Shown piece after piece: positions 1 through 12,450 of a stretch of DNA of 64,000 nt (its first letter is position 1; each line of letters starts with the position of its first letter). The position numbers and the translations under genes are program-made. The stretch is from contig JASAMV010002688.1 in NCBI GenBank assembly GCA_030248065.1, positions 1-64,000 of the forward strand, read 5' to 3'. The DNA comes from Rhynchonema sp. JSB1_4. Taxonomy: Eukaryota; Nematoda; Chromadorea; Monhysterida; Xyalidae. The notes below the pieces were generated by a model, which was not told the origin of the DNA, did no database searches, and worked only from the letters and a program-made list of their open reading frames with translations.

Positions 1-149
1 TAAATCGCGAAATATGCCTGCGTCAAAAAAGTCACGTGACCAACCCAAGCAGATCCAATTTGAGGATATGAGGAACACCGTATTCGATGTACGTATTCAC
101 ATACACTCCGTTTGACGATTTGCACGATCGAATCGCCTTTCCAATTCAG
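1..149. other. Left edge: intron or unassigned upstream part of the ArgRS gene
   Basis: This stretch lies upstream of the first exon I can match to arginyl-tRNA synthetase. It ends in a good acceptor (TTCCAATTCAG at 139-149). I could not align any reading frame here to the family with confidence, so I treat it as intron, possibly with an unrecognised piece of exon. Confidence 0.4.
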
Positions 150-1878
150 GGCATGCATATGCAACAAGTGTTCAATGTTGGTCAATTGATTGGATGGTAT
201 GATGCGACGGTGAATCGGGTCGAACACGTCGGATTCGGGCTCGTATTGGGTGAAGACAAGTTGGTCACGATTGGTCTGGTTTATTTATTTTTCTTATTTT
301 TGCTCAATATAAATACTACTGCCTGGATTTGACCATTAACTGTGGTGATTGTGTTCAAGTCCCAATTTTTCATTTGAGCTTTTTGAGACAAGCTCATTAA
401 TATTGCACGTATTCAGGAAGAAATTCAAGACTCGGTCGGGTGACACGGTACGATTGACGGATTTACTCGACGAGGGAGTGAAACGAGCGAAAGAGAAATT
501 GATGGAAAAACAACGGGATCAGGTGCGCTTCGGTCACTGTTTTCTGAATTAAGCTGGTTTTCGAGTCGGCTGGAGTTTTTTTGGTAAATGGCACAATTTT
601 TAGATACTGTCCGAAGCCGAGCTGGACAAGACGGCCGAAGCTGTCGCGTACGGCTGCATCAAGTACGCAGATCTGTGCCAAAACCATGTGCAGGATTATG
701 TGTTCTCGTTCGATCGGGTAATGCATCTTACTGTTGTTGTCATTGTGCATGATCTTGGATGTGATTTAACCGAACAGTTTGCTTTTAGATGTTGGATGAC
801 CGGGGCAATACAGCTGTTTACCTGCTGTACAGCTACGTGCGCATCAGGTGTGTTTGTATGCCGGAGTTTTGCCTTTTTCAATTTTTTTGCTGCGCTTACG
901 TCTAAAGCTGTAACGTCTAACACCCCAAAACAAAATTTTGAATGCTGCTGTTTGTTTGTGTATGAGAATATGCACCGTATTTGCAGCAATGTACACTCTC
1001 TATACTTGATCCCCTTGGTTTCCAGTCTGTTCAAACCTTAGAATGATCTCCCCTGTGGTGAATATTCTTCAAAGTGACTGGCGAAACTGACCCTCGATCA
1101 TGTTATGACGGTGGACTGCTGCAGCTGCACTATGCTGGGCTCTTGAGTATAAGTGCTGCACTTGTCAACTCGCCCCGATTTATTAGGTCCATCTGTCGTA
1201 CAGCGAATGTGAGTCGCGACCAGGTGTTGTCGTACGTTCGTCAACATCGCGCCGATCTGCCGTTGGATCGTGCCAGCGAATTCAAAGTCGCCAAAATGAT
1301 CGCTCGATTTGTCGACTGCATTCACAACGTGCTCGAGTCGTTCAACATTCACTTGTTGTGCGAATACCTGTACGAATTGTCCACGGTGTTCACTGAATTC
1401 TATGGCGATTGTTACTGCATTGGAAAGGATGACAAAGGTTACTAGCAGCACCAGGTGCTTGTCTTGCTTGACTGCCTGTAAGGTCGAATGCCGAGCTTTG
1501 CGGTATCGGTTGGCACACATCTTTACTTTTTGTTTGAAATTGCCCTGATGCAACTGTGGTCGACCACCGTAAATTGATTAGCTGTCTGGCCTGCGGTCAC
1601 TTTTACGTTAGCGAAATCGGTGGCATTGGTAAAACGCGAAATCTCCCCATCAGTCACTTGGGCAAGGCAAGACCGAAACCACGCTTGATACGGTCTATAT
1701 CATGGTTCCTCCGGTTCATTACGTCTTCAGTTATTGACTATCATGACATCATGAATCATGTTCGTGTGCAGGCCACACCGTTGTGAACATGCATCGTGTG
1801 GCGTTGTGCGAAGCGACCGCTGACGTGATGCTTGCCGCGTTCAAGATATTGGGCATCAGGCCACTCGATCGCATGTGA
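150..1878 (+). CDS. RARS1: Cytosolic arginyl-tRNA synthetase, C-terminal part (5' end outside window)
   Basis: The exons are 150-259, 417-522, 604-717, 789-847, 1187-1437 and 1772-1878. They join in phase to 248 residues plus a TGA stop. The enzyme charges tRNA-Arg with arginine in the cytosol. The first exon covers the end of the class I catalytic core (QLIGWYD, HVGFG, GEDK). It is followed by the [12 protein letters not shown] loop that takes the place of KMSK in animal enzymes. Next come [12 protein letters not shown] and [14 protein letters not shown], then the helical anticodon-binding domain with [16 protein letters not shown]. The final exon reads [12 protein letters not shown] and ends in [10 protein letters not shown], matching the usual family C-terminus. 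The upstream catalytic exons lie left of the window. The gene converges on Prp19. The identity is secure; only the missing 5' part is unknown. Confidence 0.95.
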
Positions 1879-2417
1879 TTTCATCAGAAACGCTTGTTCT
1901 TGCTGTGGTATTGGTGTCACAAAAAGTTGAGTTGCGGAAGATACAGTGCATTATAGGAATAAAATTGATTGAATCGGTCAGGTTTAGGTTGATCAACTCA
2001 ACTCACACAGCACAGAGTCTATAATCGTTGTCATTTATTTATCTGCAAAACTTGTGAGAAATCGAATTGTTACAGTGACAGAAAGCAACTAACGGTGTAA
2101 TCAAATAAGGTAAAACAGAAAAAACTGGGATTGAAGTCTTTGACAAAAAAACTGGATTTTATGCGTATAATATTGGGCAACGAAAATGAGAAGAAACACA
2201 ACACGAGCGAAATCGACACAAATAAAAACCGAACAGCAATGTTGTAACCGATAGGTCAGGGCTAACGTGTTCAGAATTGGGGCAGTCACATCCACAATTA
2301 CGGACCAAATATTCGTTTCTGTGTCCGACCCAAAAGTACAAATAACGTACTCGAGCATAGAAAAACAGTCATCACTCAACTACAGCCGACATTCAACAAC
2401 AGCATTATATCTATCGA
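1879..2417. other. Convergent 3' flank between ArgRS and Prp19
   Basis: This gap separates two genes read towards each other and should hold both 3' UTRs. Besides the plus-strand AATAAA at 1958, a minus-strand AATAAA (TTTATT at 2034-2039) could serve Prp19, about 380 bases past its stop. I see no further gene; the short ORFs here match nothing. Confidence 0.5.
1958..1963 (+). terminator. Poly(A) signal of the ArgRS gene
   Basis: A canonical AATAAA lies about 80 bases after the ArgRS stop codon, a typical distance. Confidence 0.6.
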
Positions 2418-5400
2418 CTATTGCGAGTCTGCGCCCGGTCCGTACAGTCGCAGCGACCTATCCAGCCCGACCGAGGCAATGAACTGCGCGTCAGGCCCGA
2501 ATCGGACGCCGGTAGCCGGCTGGGTGTGCTCGGTGAATGTGCACAGCTCTTGCCATTGCTTGCATTGGTACACCCTGCAAAGCCATTCTGACAGTGTTCG
2601 GAATCGGGTTTACGATAACGCACACGGTCCACACAAGAAAAACTGAACACGACTGTTCTACAAAATCAACCCCATTATCTATCCTGCCCTTTCGGTCACA
2701 TATTACACAAAAAATCACAAAACATCTGTTTTTCAACAGTCACTAACCGAACGCTGGTGCCGGCCACCGCCAGGTAACTGCCGCTTTGATCGAAACACAG
2801 ACTGCTCACCTGAGAATAATTTACCGACAGTGTAGGTTAGGGTTAGAGAGATGTCGGGTGTCGGCTGTCGGGTGCCAAAAAGTGTAGATGTCGGTGTCGG
2901 GTACCCCCAGATGTCGGGTTTTTTGGGACCCGACAGCCGACACCCGACACTTACGGTTCAAAACATCAGTTTTGCTGAGAGAAGAATTTTGAGAGAAAAT
3001 TTTCTTCGCACCGAATGTTTCCGATGACGCAGAATGTGACATTTTGGTGTTTATTTCGTGTGAAAATACTTGAATTCAGTAACTTGAGCCAAAAAATTGC
3101 ACAAATGATGCAAATAAGCAAAAAATTGCCTGTTTTTCGTCCAAAAACAGGTGTCGGGTGTCGGGTTTTTTTCAAAAACTAGATGTCGGGTGTCGGGTTT
3201 TTTTGCAACTGTGGGGTGACGGCTTTTTTTCTGAGATGTCGGGTGTCGGGTACTTCCAGATGTCGGGTGTCGGGTACCCCCCGACCTCTAACCCTAGTGT
3301 AGGTATACCACAACATTTCTTCGTAAACACAAAAGCCCGCTCAAACCAGCTGCAAGCACTCACTTCATAGCTGTCATCGAGCATCAACGTCTTGAAATTT
3401 TTCAACTTTCGCAAATCCCACAGCTTGACAGCCGAATCTTCGGCCGACGTCGCCAAATAGTAACCATTCTCGGAGAAGGATATCGCACGAATGGCGCCCT
3501 GGTGACCCGGGAAGTTGGCCACGTTCGTTTGTTCCTGAACAGTGCAATGGCAATACGACATATGTTGGATAAATTCGTGCCACTCTGTGGCAAGGCATTA
3601 TATTAGCGCCTTGACTTGCAAGCCAAAGATCGACGTCAACCATCCATCACTGGACAATGAGCTCATCTGTTAGCATCACCCATAATACGCACTGCTGCGG
3701 TGCCAGTCGAAACGTTGGAGTAGTGCAGTGCAGTGCATTATGTCGATGGACAATATTACAGCATTATCAAGACGTATCAGCATTTTAGCACCACGTACCG
3801 CCTGAGTCCGACAAAGTCACAATCATAAATGATCAAATGAGTAATCCATTATCAACAACCTTCAAGTCCCAGATTTTCACAAGCGACTCCTGTGTACCAA
3901 CGCCAAAGATCAAACCATCGGGATGGAATTGTGCGCACGTCATTGCTGAAAGATAACTAAATCAACAGCTGTCCAGCTAAACGGCTAATTTAATGACGTA
4001 CCTTGTTGGTCGTTCATGTCGGCGACTTTGCACAGAATTCGACCAGCCCGAATATCGCTGAATGCCCATTTCTGAAAAACGGTGCCAAAATGTTAGTTGC
4101 CCGCGAATACTTAGGGTGGAATTTTCGAAACGGTGTAAAGGTCAGTTGGGCGTAAAGGTCGGTGTAAAGTTCGGTCGAAAGCTCGGTCGGCGTAGCTCGG
4201 TGTAAACGTGAAACATTGCCTGTTATTAACGTGGAATGTTTCAAGTTTACACCGAGGTCTATCACACTGAGCTGTCGACCGAGCTTTCCACCGACCTTTA
4301 CACCCAACTGACCTTTACACCGTTTCGAAAATATCACCCATCTTCTGCTCAATTGGTTCAGATGTGGCATGTGGTAACACAAAGGGTGTCGGAGAAAAGT
4401 GGCGATCTGCTGCCTTGCAACAACAAAAACATTACTGCAGCACACAAAATAACAGAGAAAAAGCCAAGGAAGACAGACAAGCAGTGATTCGCACCTGATC
4501 GTGCGACACGCTGAGCACATAGTCGCCCGTTGCGTGCAGACTGATGGCCGTGATTGGCGCTTCGTGCACGCGCAACACGTGGGTACAGTTGGCCGATGCC
4601 ACTGACCACACGCGCATGGTCGCGTCCAGACTCGACGTGATACAGATCGGCTGCAAAGTACGTGTGTGAGTGAACTTTTATCGTATCATGCACATGCATG
4701 AAGGTCATTTTTTATCGCAACTGAATTATTCTTTTGTCACCATCAATCACCCTTTACGTTACAAATCTTGAAACAGTCCCAACGCTTCTCAAATGTGCTT
4801 GTTGTTATGGCTAGCGGGTGGAATACAGAATCGGCTTCTTGCCACCAAAAATTGGGTTGAAGAATCCAAATCCAAGATACAGACCTCTTCCGGATGGTAG
4901 ATGACGCCGGAGATGCGTTTCTGATGTCCTTTCAGCTCAGCCACCACTTTCTCGCTTTGCTTGTTGAACACAACCGCCGTTTTGTCGACACCACCTGGCC
5001 GACAAGACAAACATTTATATCATTTTCAGGGCAGATTTTTTTTAAAAAAACACAAACGCAAGAGACCAATGGAATTGAAACATCAACCAACCAGTGAGTA
5101 TCATGTTTGGATCAGACGCTTGCAGATCAACGCATGTTATGCCCGGCGTGCTGGCGCTGTGCAGACCCTGAAGCAAACAGGATCGTTCAGTATCTTGTGG
5201 GATTCACTATGTGGCAGTTTGACTTTAATTAAATACATTAACAAACAAATACATAAGCTGCAAGTTGAAAGTGCTTAGGGATTGTCCATCAATGTTTGTG
5301 TGTTTTTCACGTAAAAATCCCTTACGAGAAGTAGGGTTAGAGAGATGTCGGGTGTCGGCGGTCGGGTGCCAAAAAAGTGTAGGTGTCGGGTACTTCTAGA

Positions 5401-6812
5401 TGTCGGGTGTCGGGTCCCCCCCCCCCCCCGACCTCTAACCCTAACGAGAAGGTTGCACTAGCAAATGAACCCACGAGCGAATCGGATCGAGAGGGATTTG
5501 TCGAAGCGCCGAAGCACACTACGTGAAGGCTTGACTGCATTGACGAAACCCCCCCCCCCCCGTTTGCACCAACCGTGTGCACCGCCGTCTGACTGTACGC
5601 CTTGATATCGTCAACTTTGGCCAGATTCTCGGGCGCCTGACGTCCGCGTGATTTACGATTGGCCGTAAGCACCGCAGCACGATCTTGCAGCTGAAGACAA
5701 AAAAATGTGTTCATCAAAAATCGAACGATAAATTCTTTGCCATGAACTTCTCATCTCACATTTCAGTTCAGGCGCGAAAAAGGTAGCCAGCAACCAATCA
5801 GATGGAAGGCCGACACGAATCGAACCTCAACCTGACAAGAAAACGAACAATCGGAAATCCCAAAAAAGAAACGTACCTTTTTGATCACTTCTTCAGTCAT
5901 TCCAGCTTCTTCCATCGGTTGTTCCGCAGTGTCATCAGCTTCCATAGCGTACGCCTGAAATCGTGGCCAACATCATAATGTCTTCTGATCAATCATAACT
6001 TCTTTGTCATTAAACGTTAATTGATTATCAATAATCGTCATTAGCAAACCACATACCGGTTCAGCTGGCTGGGTGGCAGGCATTGCAGCTGCAGCTGCGG
6101 CGTGTGGTTTCAAGGTTGCCAATGCTAAAGCAATCGCGTGATGTTGACTCAGTTCCATTATACAGAATGACCACTTTCAGCGAGCCAGATTTCACAAAAA
6201 CAAACCTTCTCGGGCAGCGGTGACTTCTTTCGTGAGTCGCGCAATCACGCGACACGCAGCGTCATGTTGGTACAGCGTGTGCGATAATTCTCAAATTCAA
6301 ATGCAAGAAAGGTTTATTTCGATCTTGCCCGAGTCCAAAAATGCACATGCATTTCGATTCGAGCACAAAGAACGGAAGAACGAAACGCAAAATTTACCCT
6401 GCCGCGCAGCCTGCAGTTGTTGACGTGTGGTGAAGTGTTGCAACATGCACGCATCCCATTCGTCTTGCAACGTCTTCAAAATCGAGGGAATGCTCGTCGC
6501 CGTGATCGGACGCGGTTTGACAAGGGGGGAAACTGTGAAAAAAACTGGTGTCAACAATGGAAGTGGGGACGTTTTATTGCCAAGCGGAATTCTTTAGCCA
6601 TGACACCGAATTATGCCGGTCTTGGTAAGCTCTTGAACCGAACCAAAATACGCAAATCCAACCTTTCATTTCAATGAGCTGCTCAACTTCGAGTGGCTCG
6701 CCACTGATCGGATCCGTGTTGTTGTCACGAATGTATTTCTCAATCAGTCGACGTTCGAACACATGACCGCTCACCGGGGACACCACCGGCTCGCTGGGCA
6801 CTTCGTTGCAAA
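2418..6812 (-). CDS. PRPF19: Pre-mRNA-processing factor 19 (U-box/WD40 E3 ligase); first coding exon not found
   Basis: Fourteen minus-strand exons join in phase: 6663-6812, 6398-6532, 6206-6289, 6057-6124, 5877-5954, 5574-5690, 5092-5167, 4885-4994, 4495-4650, 4002-4071, 3860-3945, 3364-3534, 2748-2809 and 2418-2574. They total 1520 nt, about 506 residues, close to the usual length. The first exon encodes the U-box ([26 protein letters not shown]). Exons 2-4 carry the coiled-coil tetramerisation region ([34 protein letters not shown]). From SQTAVHT onward are seven-bladed WD40 repeats ([33 protein letters not shown]). The protein is the core of the NineTeen complex that activates the spliceosome. 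Exon 6663-6812 opens in phase 2, so a short exon encoding the initiator Met must lie upstream. An Ala run in exon 6057-6124 and a Gly/Ala-containing linker are lineage-specific. Three small transposons sit in its introns. Confidence 0.95.
2838..3296. mobile_element. hAT-like MITE, 'GTCGGGTGTCGGG' subfamily, copy 1
   Basis: The element lies in an intron of Prp19. Its terminal inverted repeats are TAGGGTTAGAG and CTCTAACCCTA. It is flanked by a perfect 8-bp duplication, GTGTAGGT, at 2830-2837 and 3297-3304. Near both ends it repeats GATGTCGGGTGTCGGG many times in both orientations. It has no coding capacity. An 8-bp target duplication points to a hAT-type transposase acting in trans. Confidence 0.85.
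4114..4339. mobile_element. Hairpin MITE family A, copy 1
   Basis: This near-complete fold-back of about 226 bp runs from GGGTGGAATTTTCGAAACGG to CCGTTTCGAAAATATCACCC. The arms are built from repeated GTAAAGGTCGG-like units and almost meet in the middle around CCTGTTATTAACGTGG. Close copies lie at 16951-17164 and 18796-19020. It sits in a Prp19 intron. Confidence 0.85.
5332..5443. mobile_element. hAT-like MITE, 'GTCGGGTGTCGGG' subfamily, copy 2 (short)
   Basis: A 112-bp relative of 2838-3296 with the same ends (TAGGGTTAGAG, CTCTAACCCTA). Its own perfect 8-bp duplication, ACGAGAAG, lies at 5324-5331 and 5444-5451. It keeps only the subterminal GTCGGGTGTCGGG blocks and a C-run. It lies in a Prp19 intron. 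Confidence 0.85.
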
Positions 6813-6901
6813 CTGCAAATGCAACCGCCTGTCAACTCAGAAAAGGACACATCTTGCCTTATCACAACGAAGCTACGCCACGTCCCCTCCCCGACACCCC
6901 G

Positions 6902-7222
6902 AGTACCGCAAAAACCTAGATACAAGGCAGCTCTATTAAATCACTGACCCCATTTAGGGCGGGGCTGAATTACGGGGGCTCTATTCCGGGGGGCCTCCGC
7001 TGACCTGATCTGAAAGAAATTGTTCCCTGAACTATTCTAAATAAACAACAGTCGTGCATAAATGTGCTTGTGCACAACTATCAAGCCTTATTACATGTAT
7101 ATACGATTTCATTTAGAGGGTCTATTCGGGGGGGGGCTCTGTTAATTCACTGGCCCCATTTTGTGGGCTGTACACGGAGGGTTCTATTCCGGGGTGCTGT
7201 ATTTAGGTTTTTACGGTATTTG
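6902..7222. mobile_element. TACCGTA-ended MITE
   Basis: The inverted ends are TACCGCAAAAACCTAGATACA and TGTATTTAGGTTTTTACGGTA, matching at 19 of 21 positions. Inside are several copies of GGGGGCTCTATTCCGGGG. It lies just upstream of the known Prp19 exons, possibly in the first intron. It shares the TACCGTA terminus with the element at 31058-31483. I could not define its target duplication. Confidence 0.65.
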
Positions 7223-7280
7223 AGTCGGCATCCAGTTTGACTTGACGTAACGTTTTAGTTCTTCCAGATTGAGGCTCAAC

Positions 7281-7674
7281 CAGTGATGTAGTTGGTCCGA
7301 GCAAGAAAGCTAGCTAGCTGGAGGGGTCCGGCGCGAAAGCTAGCTAGCTAGCCGGGTACCCCGATTTGGGGGGGGTATTGGTCCGGAAGTCAAAAACAGG
7401 GGTATAAAAATTGGTCGAAATTTTGCTAAAATAAGCCTTAAAATGCGTATTTTTGTGCACGTGTGAGAAAATTTGAACGAATTTGACCATTTTGGCCCAT
7501 AAAATGGTCATTTTGGCACAAAAATCAACACTTTGTTTACTTGGTGACCGGAGCAAGAAAGCTAGCTAGCCAGTTTGGGGGGGTATGGGTTTCGGAGCAA
7601 GAAAGCTACCTAGCAGTTGGGGGGGGTAATACCCCCCCATACCCCCCCCCCAACCACATCACTGGGCTCAACCG
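7281..7674. mobile_element. hAT-like MITE, 'AAGAAAGCTAGCTAGC' subfamily
   Basis: The ends are CAGTGATGTAGTTGG and CCAACCACATCACTG. The flanks carry a perfect 8-bp duplication, GGCTCAAC, at 7273-7280 and 7675-7682. GAGCAAGAAAGCTAGCTAGC-like motifs recur near both ends. The interior is A/T-rich and non-coding. Confidence 0.85.
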
Positions 7675-7689
7675 CCTTGTTGTTGACAA

Positions 7690-8400
7690 GGGATCGGTAT
7701 CGGCGGCGGGTATGCCGATACCCGATATTGGCAAATGCCGATACCCGACAGTTCACATTCACAAAAAACCGATACCCGATAATTCGAAAGCAGAATGCCA
7801 AAATACCAATAAAAACACCGATTTCATAGCAAAACTGAGGTTTTAGGCTAACGTCGCGCGGAATTTTTTGAGAATTTTTTGGCCATTGAGTACTGCGTGC
7901 AACAATTTTTTCACGAAAATCGTGCTTTGTTGTTTGTCATGCAACATGAAAATAGCTTCCACGTACATTTTAAATTTTTTCTGTGCGCAAAACAATATCT
8001 GTAGTCTGCAGAGCTGTTTTTGAGAACTGGTTTTTAAGCGCGAAAAGTGTAATACGCGATATTGGTTGCACAATGACTTTATAAGAATTGGTCGGACGTT
8101 GCGTTGCTTGATCGCACACAAAGCGTGTAGTAAAGAGAATGTTTCAGACCTGCGGCAACGTGGTTGATCTGCTGGATTATTTTCAGGTGAAAATGTTTTG
8201 TGAGAATCACAAATAGCACAGTGGTTAAGAGTGACTGAACGTGAAAATCAGGATTGATTTGATGAATTCTTATATGGTCATTGTGCGACCAATACCTTGG
8301 AAAAACATGCCGATACCAGATACTTTTTGGGTGCCGATAGCCGATAACCCGATATACCTTCCGGCTTCCGATCCCCGATATATCGTTGACTGGCGGGTCA
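7690..8400. mobile_element. Probable MITE, 'CCGATACCCGATA' subfamily
   Basis: Repeats of CCGATACCCGATA cluster at both ends (about 7692-7785 and 8310-8390) around a non-coding interior. This is the same plan as the hAT-like elements nearby. GGGATCGG and CCGATCCC mark the likely ends. GTTGAC occurs on both flanks, but the exact borders are unclear. Confidence 0.5.
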
Positions 8401-8729
8401 GGGGCTATCGATACAACAACACTGCCCGCCTAATTTCATAAACCAATGCACATAAGCAAAGTCAACGAACTTGAGCAAGTCAGCGACATTTCGTGGTGCT
8501 GCTTGCTGTTAGAAACGGGATGACCTTATTTCGTTGAACCCGTCACCACGGTCAATCACTCGTTTCGTTTGTGTACTGATTATTTCGGTTCGTTGTTGTT
8601 GTCCTCTTGTCGTGTCCGGCGTTTATCACCGTCGATTCAGGGATTTCAAGCCTGCGGTGCTGAATCGAAGCCTGAGCCAAAAGTTGAGCGAAAGATAGAT
8701 CCCTATCCCTCTAGTTGGATTCCATTCCG

Positions 8730-9121
8730 TATACTGGCGAAAAAACCGGTTTTTTATATTTCGTGCAAAAACAAAAAACCGATAGAGAACCGCCGTGCAT
8801 GAGAATAGGGAAGCCCAAATGTGGTATTTTGGAGGCATATCACAGATATCACATCACAGTGGTGTCCGGATGTTTTTAATGCTGATTATGACCAAAATCG
8901 GTGAAACAAGCCACATTTACGTCGTCCGCGCGTTACCAAAGATGTTCTGGAGAAAAATTTTTCCCAACTTTTGTAAAAAATTGAAAATCTCGTGAAGAAA
9001 GACCGATGTTGTTTCCCGGAGGATGAGGTTTTTTTGTTTTTTTTCACGTCCCAGATGGACCCCGGTTTTTTCGGGTTTTTTAGTGAAAAAAAACGGTTTT
9101 TTTTCATCCGCCGCCAGTATA
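8730..9121. mobile_element. Probable MITE with TATACTGGCG ends
   Basis: TATACTGGCG is inverted at CGCCAGTATA. The arms continue with AAAAAACCGGTTTTTT-like tracts. The flanks share ATTCCG, suggesting a degraded target duplication. I see no coding content. Confidence 0.5.
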
Positions 9122-10246
9122 GGATTCCGTTTATGCGAAAGTGAATGCTATTCCCTTTTTTAAAAATTAAACATTAAAATAAAAACGGTCAAGCAGGATC
9201 GGGCCGGACCGCGATTTTTTACTCTTAGACCGGAGATTTGGGCGACCGGGCCGGGCCGGGCCGAGGGTGCCGGCCCAGTCTGCCCCAGCCCTGTGGTCCA
9301 AAATTCAAGACAATACCCGCAGAGCAAATTTCGCCAAACCCGGCTCGATTGCGACCTCTGCCCCGGGGCCGGGGTTCTATTTCCGACGACAATACGGTAA
9401 ATAAATTTGAGAAATTGAATATTCTCTTTCATAGATTTTGGTCAGAAGTGAAGGAGGACGATGAATGCGCTGCATTCGCAGACAGTCGATGCACCAGTTG
9501 ACCACGGGGCCAAATAAAGACACTCGACCTGGTTTTGCGCTCACAGATTTTTTTCGAAAATAACTGCAAACCAGCCTGATAAATTTCCTGTGTGGAGAAC
9601 GGGCTGGGGCACATTGTAAAAAGGCTTTTTTGAACCAATCGAAACGTGTCTGCAATATGAACTTGTGTTGCGTTTGCGTTCGAGCTTGTGTTGAGCCAGA
9701 AAGTTTGTCGTCTCAAATTGTCTGCTCTGGCTAGCTTATGGATGTTTCGTTCAGTATTCTTTTTCAAACTTGTTCAAACAAACTGTGACAAGTTTATGAC
9801 TGGCGGTGGTCGTTACCACAGCAGACAGAAGCATTCACAATGTAAAATCACACAATGTAATTTTATCTCTGAACTTCCTCATCTTTCACCATTCACCAAT
9901 TGTTTTAGCATGTAAACGCAAAAGTAGCGGCTCAAAATATGACTAGAACAGAATCGCCAATAAATTTTTCATTTTTTTCTGGACCAACTGACATTTCGCA
10001 ATGCTACTGATACCCCGCACTTACTGCAACGCAATTTTTTAAAAGGTGTTCCAATCCTTACTGCGTGTTTGTCACGTAACCGCGAGATGCGCCCTGTGTC
10101 ATTAATCAATGAGTTCGATTTTTGGCAAAAAAACGACGTACAGAAGTTTTTCATAGGAAGCCCCCGGGGCTCTATGTAAAAAAGATGGAAAATCAGCTTT
10201 TTTGTTTCGAAGCATTTCATCCAAATAGTACCCCCGGGGGTTCAAT

Positions 10247-10523
10247 TCGGAAACGTTTCCGAATGGAGTCCTCGCATTTTTTGGGTAGGTTTTTTGACAT
10301 CACTGAAAAGCATCGCTAATGCCATCAAATGTTATCACAATGGTTTTCACAATGTGCATTTAAAAAAGCATAATTCGGTTTTAGAGCAGATTCTGCTGTG
10401 AAAATGAGAAGGTGACCTGTTTGTGTCTCTTTTGTGAAGAAAACTAATGCTTTTTGGTCGAGTCTTGGAAAACATTTTACCTCAAAAAGAGCCACCGGGG
10501 GCTCTATTCGGAAACGTTTCCGA
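10247..10523. repeat. Paired 16-bp palindromes flanked by GGGGGCTCTAT-type motifs
   Basis: TCGGAAACGTTTCCGA, a perfect palindrome, occurs at 10247-10262 and 10508-10523. Each copy is preceded by a CCCCCGGGGG- or CCGGGGGCTCTAT-type motif. The GGGCTCTATTC motif also recurs in the element at 6902-7222, so this is probably a related but degraded transposon. Confidence 0.5.
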
Positions 10524-12209
10524 ACAGAGCCCTATCCGGAGGGCTATTCGGAAGCGTATTTGAAAAACTCCGGTATATTTTTTATGGCTTTGTACGGCAC
10601 GGTTTGTACAAAAAAACGTGGCCGATTTCGATTCCTTTTTCATATTGAAAACTGTCCTTTCCTAAAAGCCAGTTATTGGACAAAACAATGAGATTACATT
10701 TGCAAAGTATCTGTGGGTAGAAAATAAAGTTTGGAAACCAAAATTTCTCAGTGTTGTGGTTTATCTGAAAGCCGGCTGATATGCGTAAATTTTAATCCCC
10801 TCTTTTCTCAGCAAAGGTTATCAAGTAATCTTGCAAAAGACACCAAAAGCTTCTTTGGCTTGCTTCATGCTGAAGTTCGATGCCCCGTCGCAAATGGATC
10901 CTTCTTTTCCGCCAAGAGAGTACTCTCCTGTCTCGTTTGGTTGGACTTTTTATTTCCGCTTCAGTTGAGGCAAGTTCTCAAAACAAAACATGAGCATACA
11001 GCACATCGGTCCAAAAAGCTAGGCATTCGCTCATGCTGCGGCTCCACAGCAGTTCCATCCGGCTTTCGTTTATCTGGCTGGACGCGGAGTTTTTGGTCTC
11101 GAACCCCATTATGCCCATATGCAAGCAAAACATGCAAAGGAAGAATGTTGCAGCAGACAGTCTGTGTTGTTAACGATATGGTACGCCTCATAGGCTGATA
11201 AAATTGCTGGCCCTTTGTTCCAGCACCTGAGCTCAAAGGCCACGATATCATACTTCTCATGTTGTATTTGTATACTCAAGGTGAAGTGAAACTGCACGCA
11301 TCAATATACATATCAATGATGTTGTGTACCGTACTCAGCAGGTACACATCACATCATGCTACCGTATTGAAACCAACTTGTTTTTGAAAATCTCACAATC
11401 TGCGTTTCGCAAATCGCGAATGGTAAAAAAGTAAACGGAGAAATAATACAGGTTTGAACTTGAAGAAGGCCCTTGAGTCCCGTAATTTTTTCCATCTCTT
11501 CACTCCTCTGTGCTCCGACGTCCCTTTCATGCGATGCATGTCTGTGCACAGAACCACGAAGGCTGGCATCATTTCCATTATTCCATTTCCCTTTCATCTG
11601 ACAGCGACAAAATAAACACAAAAGCTGAGACCATGGAAACAAAAACAACTTATGTATTTCGCGAGCGTCTGAACTTTCTGCTTTTCTTTCAAAGCGCAAG
11701 GCAGCTGCGCCCGTTTCCATGCATTGTGTGAATTCTCGTTTGGAAACAGGGAATCAATTTCGGCAGAGTTCGGCGTTTTTTTTCTGTCTACTTGATGGCG
11801 GTTGACGCTTGTTCGTCGCTGGGAACGAAACCAGACCTCGCTGTTTTTGTGTTTTTGAGTGCGGCCAAGGGACCCGGTACAGATGACCCATTTCCATCTG
11901 AGCGTTTGGTCCTTTTGTTTTCATGAATTCATTACGTCTGGTTTTCTGAAAGCGCATAATTCGACACGAAATAATGTTCATAACAATACTGTGCCATAAA
12001 TCGGCCGGCTGGGTTTGACAGAAACGAACGTCATTAATCATAGTCCTCTGTCAAGTCCCACCCATCAATCGTGTTCTGTTTCTGTCGCTTCCGCAACGCA
12101 CACACCACAACTGCAGTCACTTGCCTTACTTTAGTACCAATTGCTATTGCTTCCGATCAGAAACCAACTATGGTACCTAGTGCATGGCCCAATATTTATC
12201 ACAAACTTT

Positions 12210-12450
12210 GGACTTATTCTAATGTAGTCCACACAAGTGCGTGTGAATGTTTCGTGCCAACACAGCAGAGTCTCTGTTGTCGTCCATACAGGTGTGGCCG
12301 CCACACACAAACACAACAACACCTCACGCTGCGCCTTCCTATTTCCGTACCAATAATGTCGTCGCTCTGACCTACATAAATGCACGCAACCGATTCCCAA
12401 CCGCGTGGACTCGCAATGCGCACATGCTATATGCGTAAACAACAACAGGA
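12210..12450. repeat. Diverged dispersed repeat, copy 1
   Basis: The stretch beginning TTATTCTAATGTAGTCCACA and containing GAGTCTCTGTTGTCGTCCA reappears, diverged, at about 16770-16945. Its right part (GCGTGGACTCGCAATGCGCA) resembles about 19035-19085. Its start also resembles the ends of the MITE at 27073-27268. Confidence 0.5.

Noticed and set aside
2838..2848. Telomere-like TTAGGGTTAG sequence at the edge of an element
   Set aside because: It is part of the inverted repeat TAGGGTTAGAG of a MITE with a perfect target duplication. There is no tandem telomeric array.
9195..9400. GC-rich block that could be a CpG-island promoter
   Set aside because: It contains degenerate GGGCCGGG repeats and ends in a transposon terminus, so it is more likely repeat-derived. 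No gene starts nearby.
10731..11198. 155-codon open frame on the plus strand
   Set aside because: It has no ATG at the listed start, no family resemblance, and lies in a repeat-rich desert without convincing splice sites.
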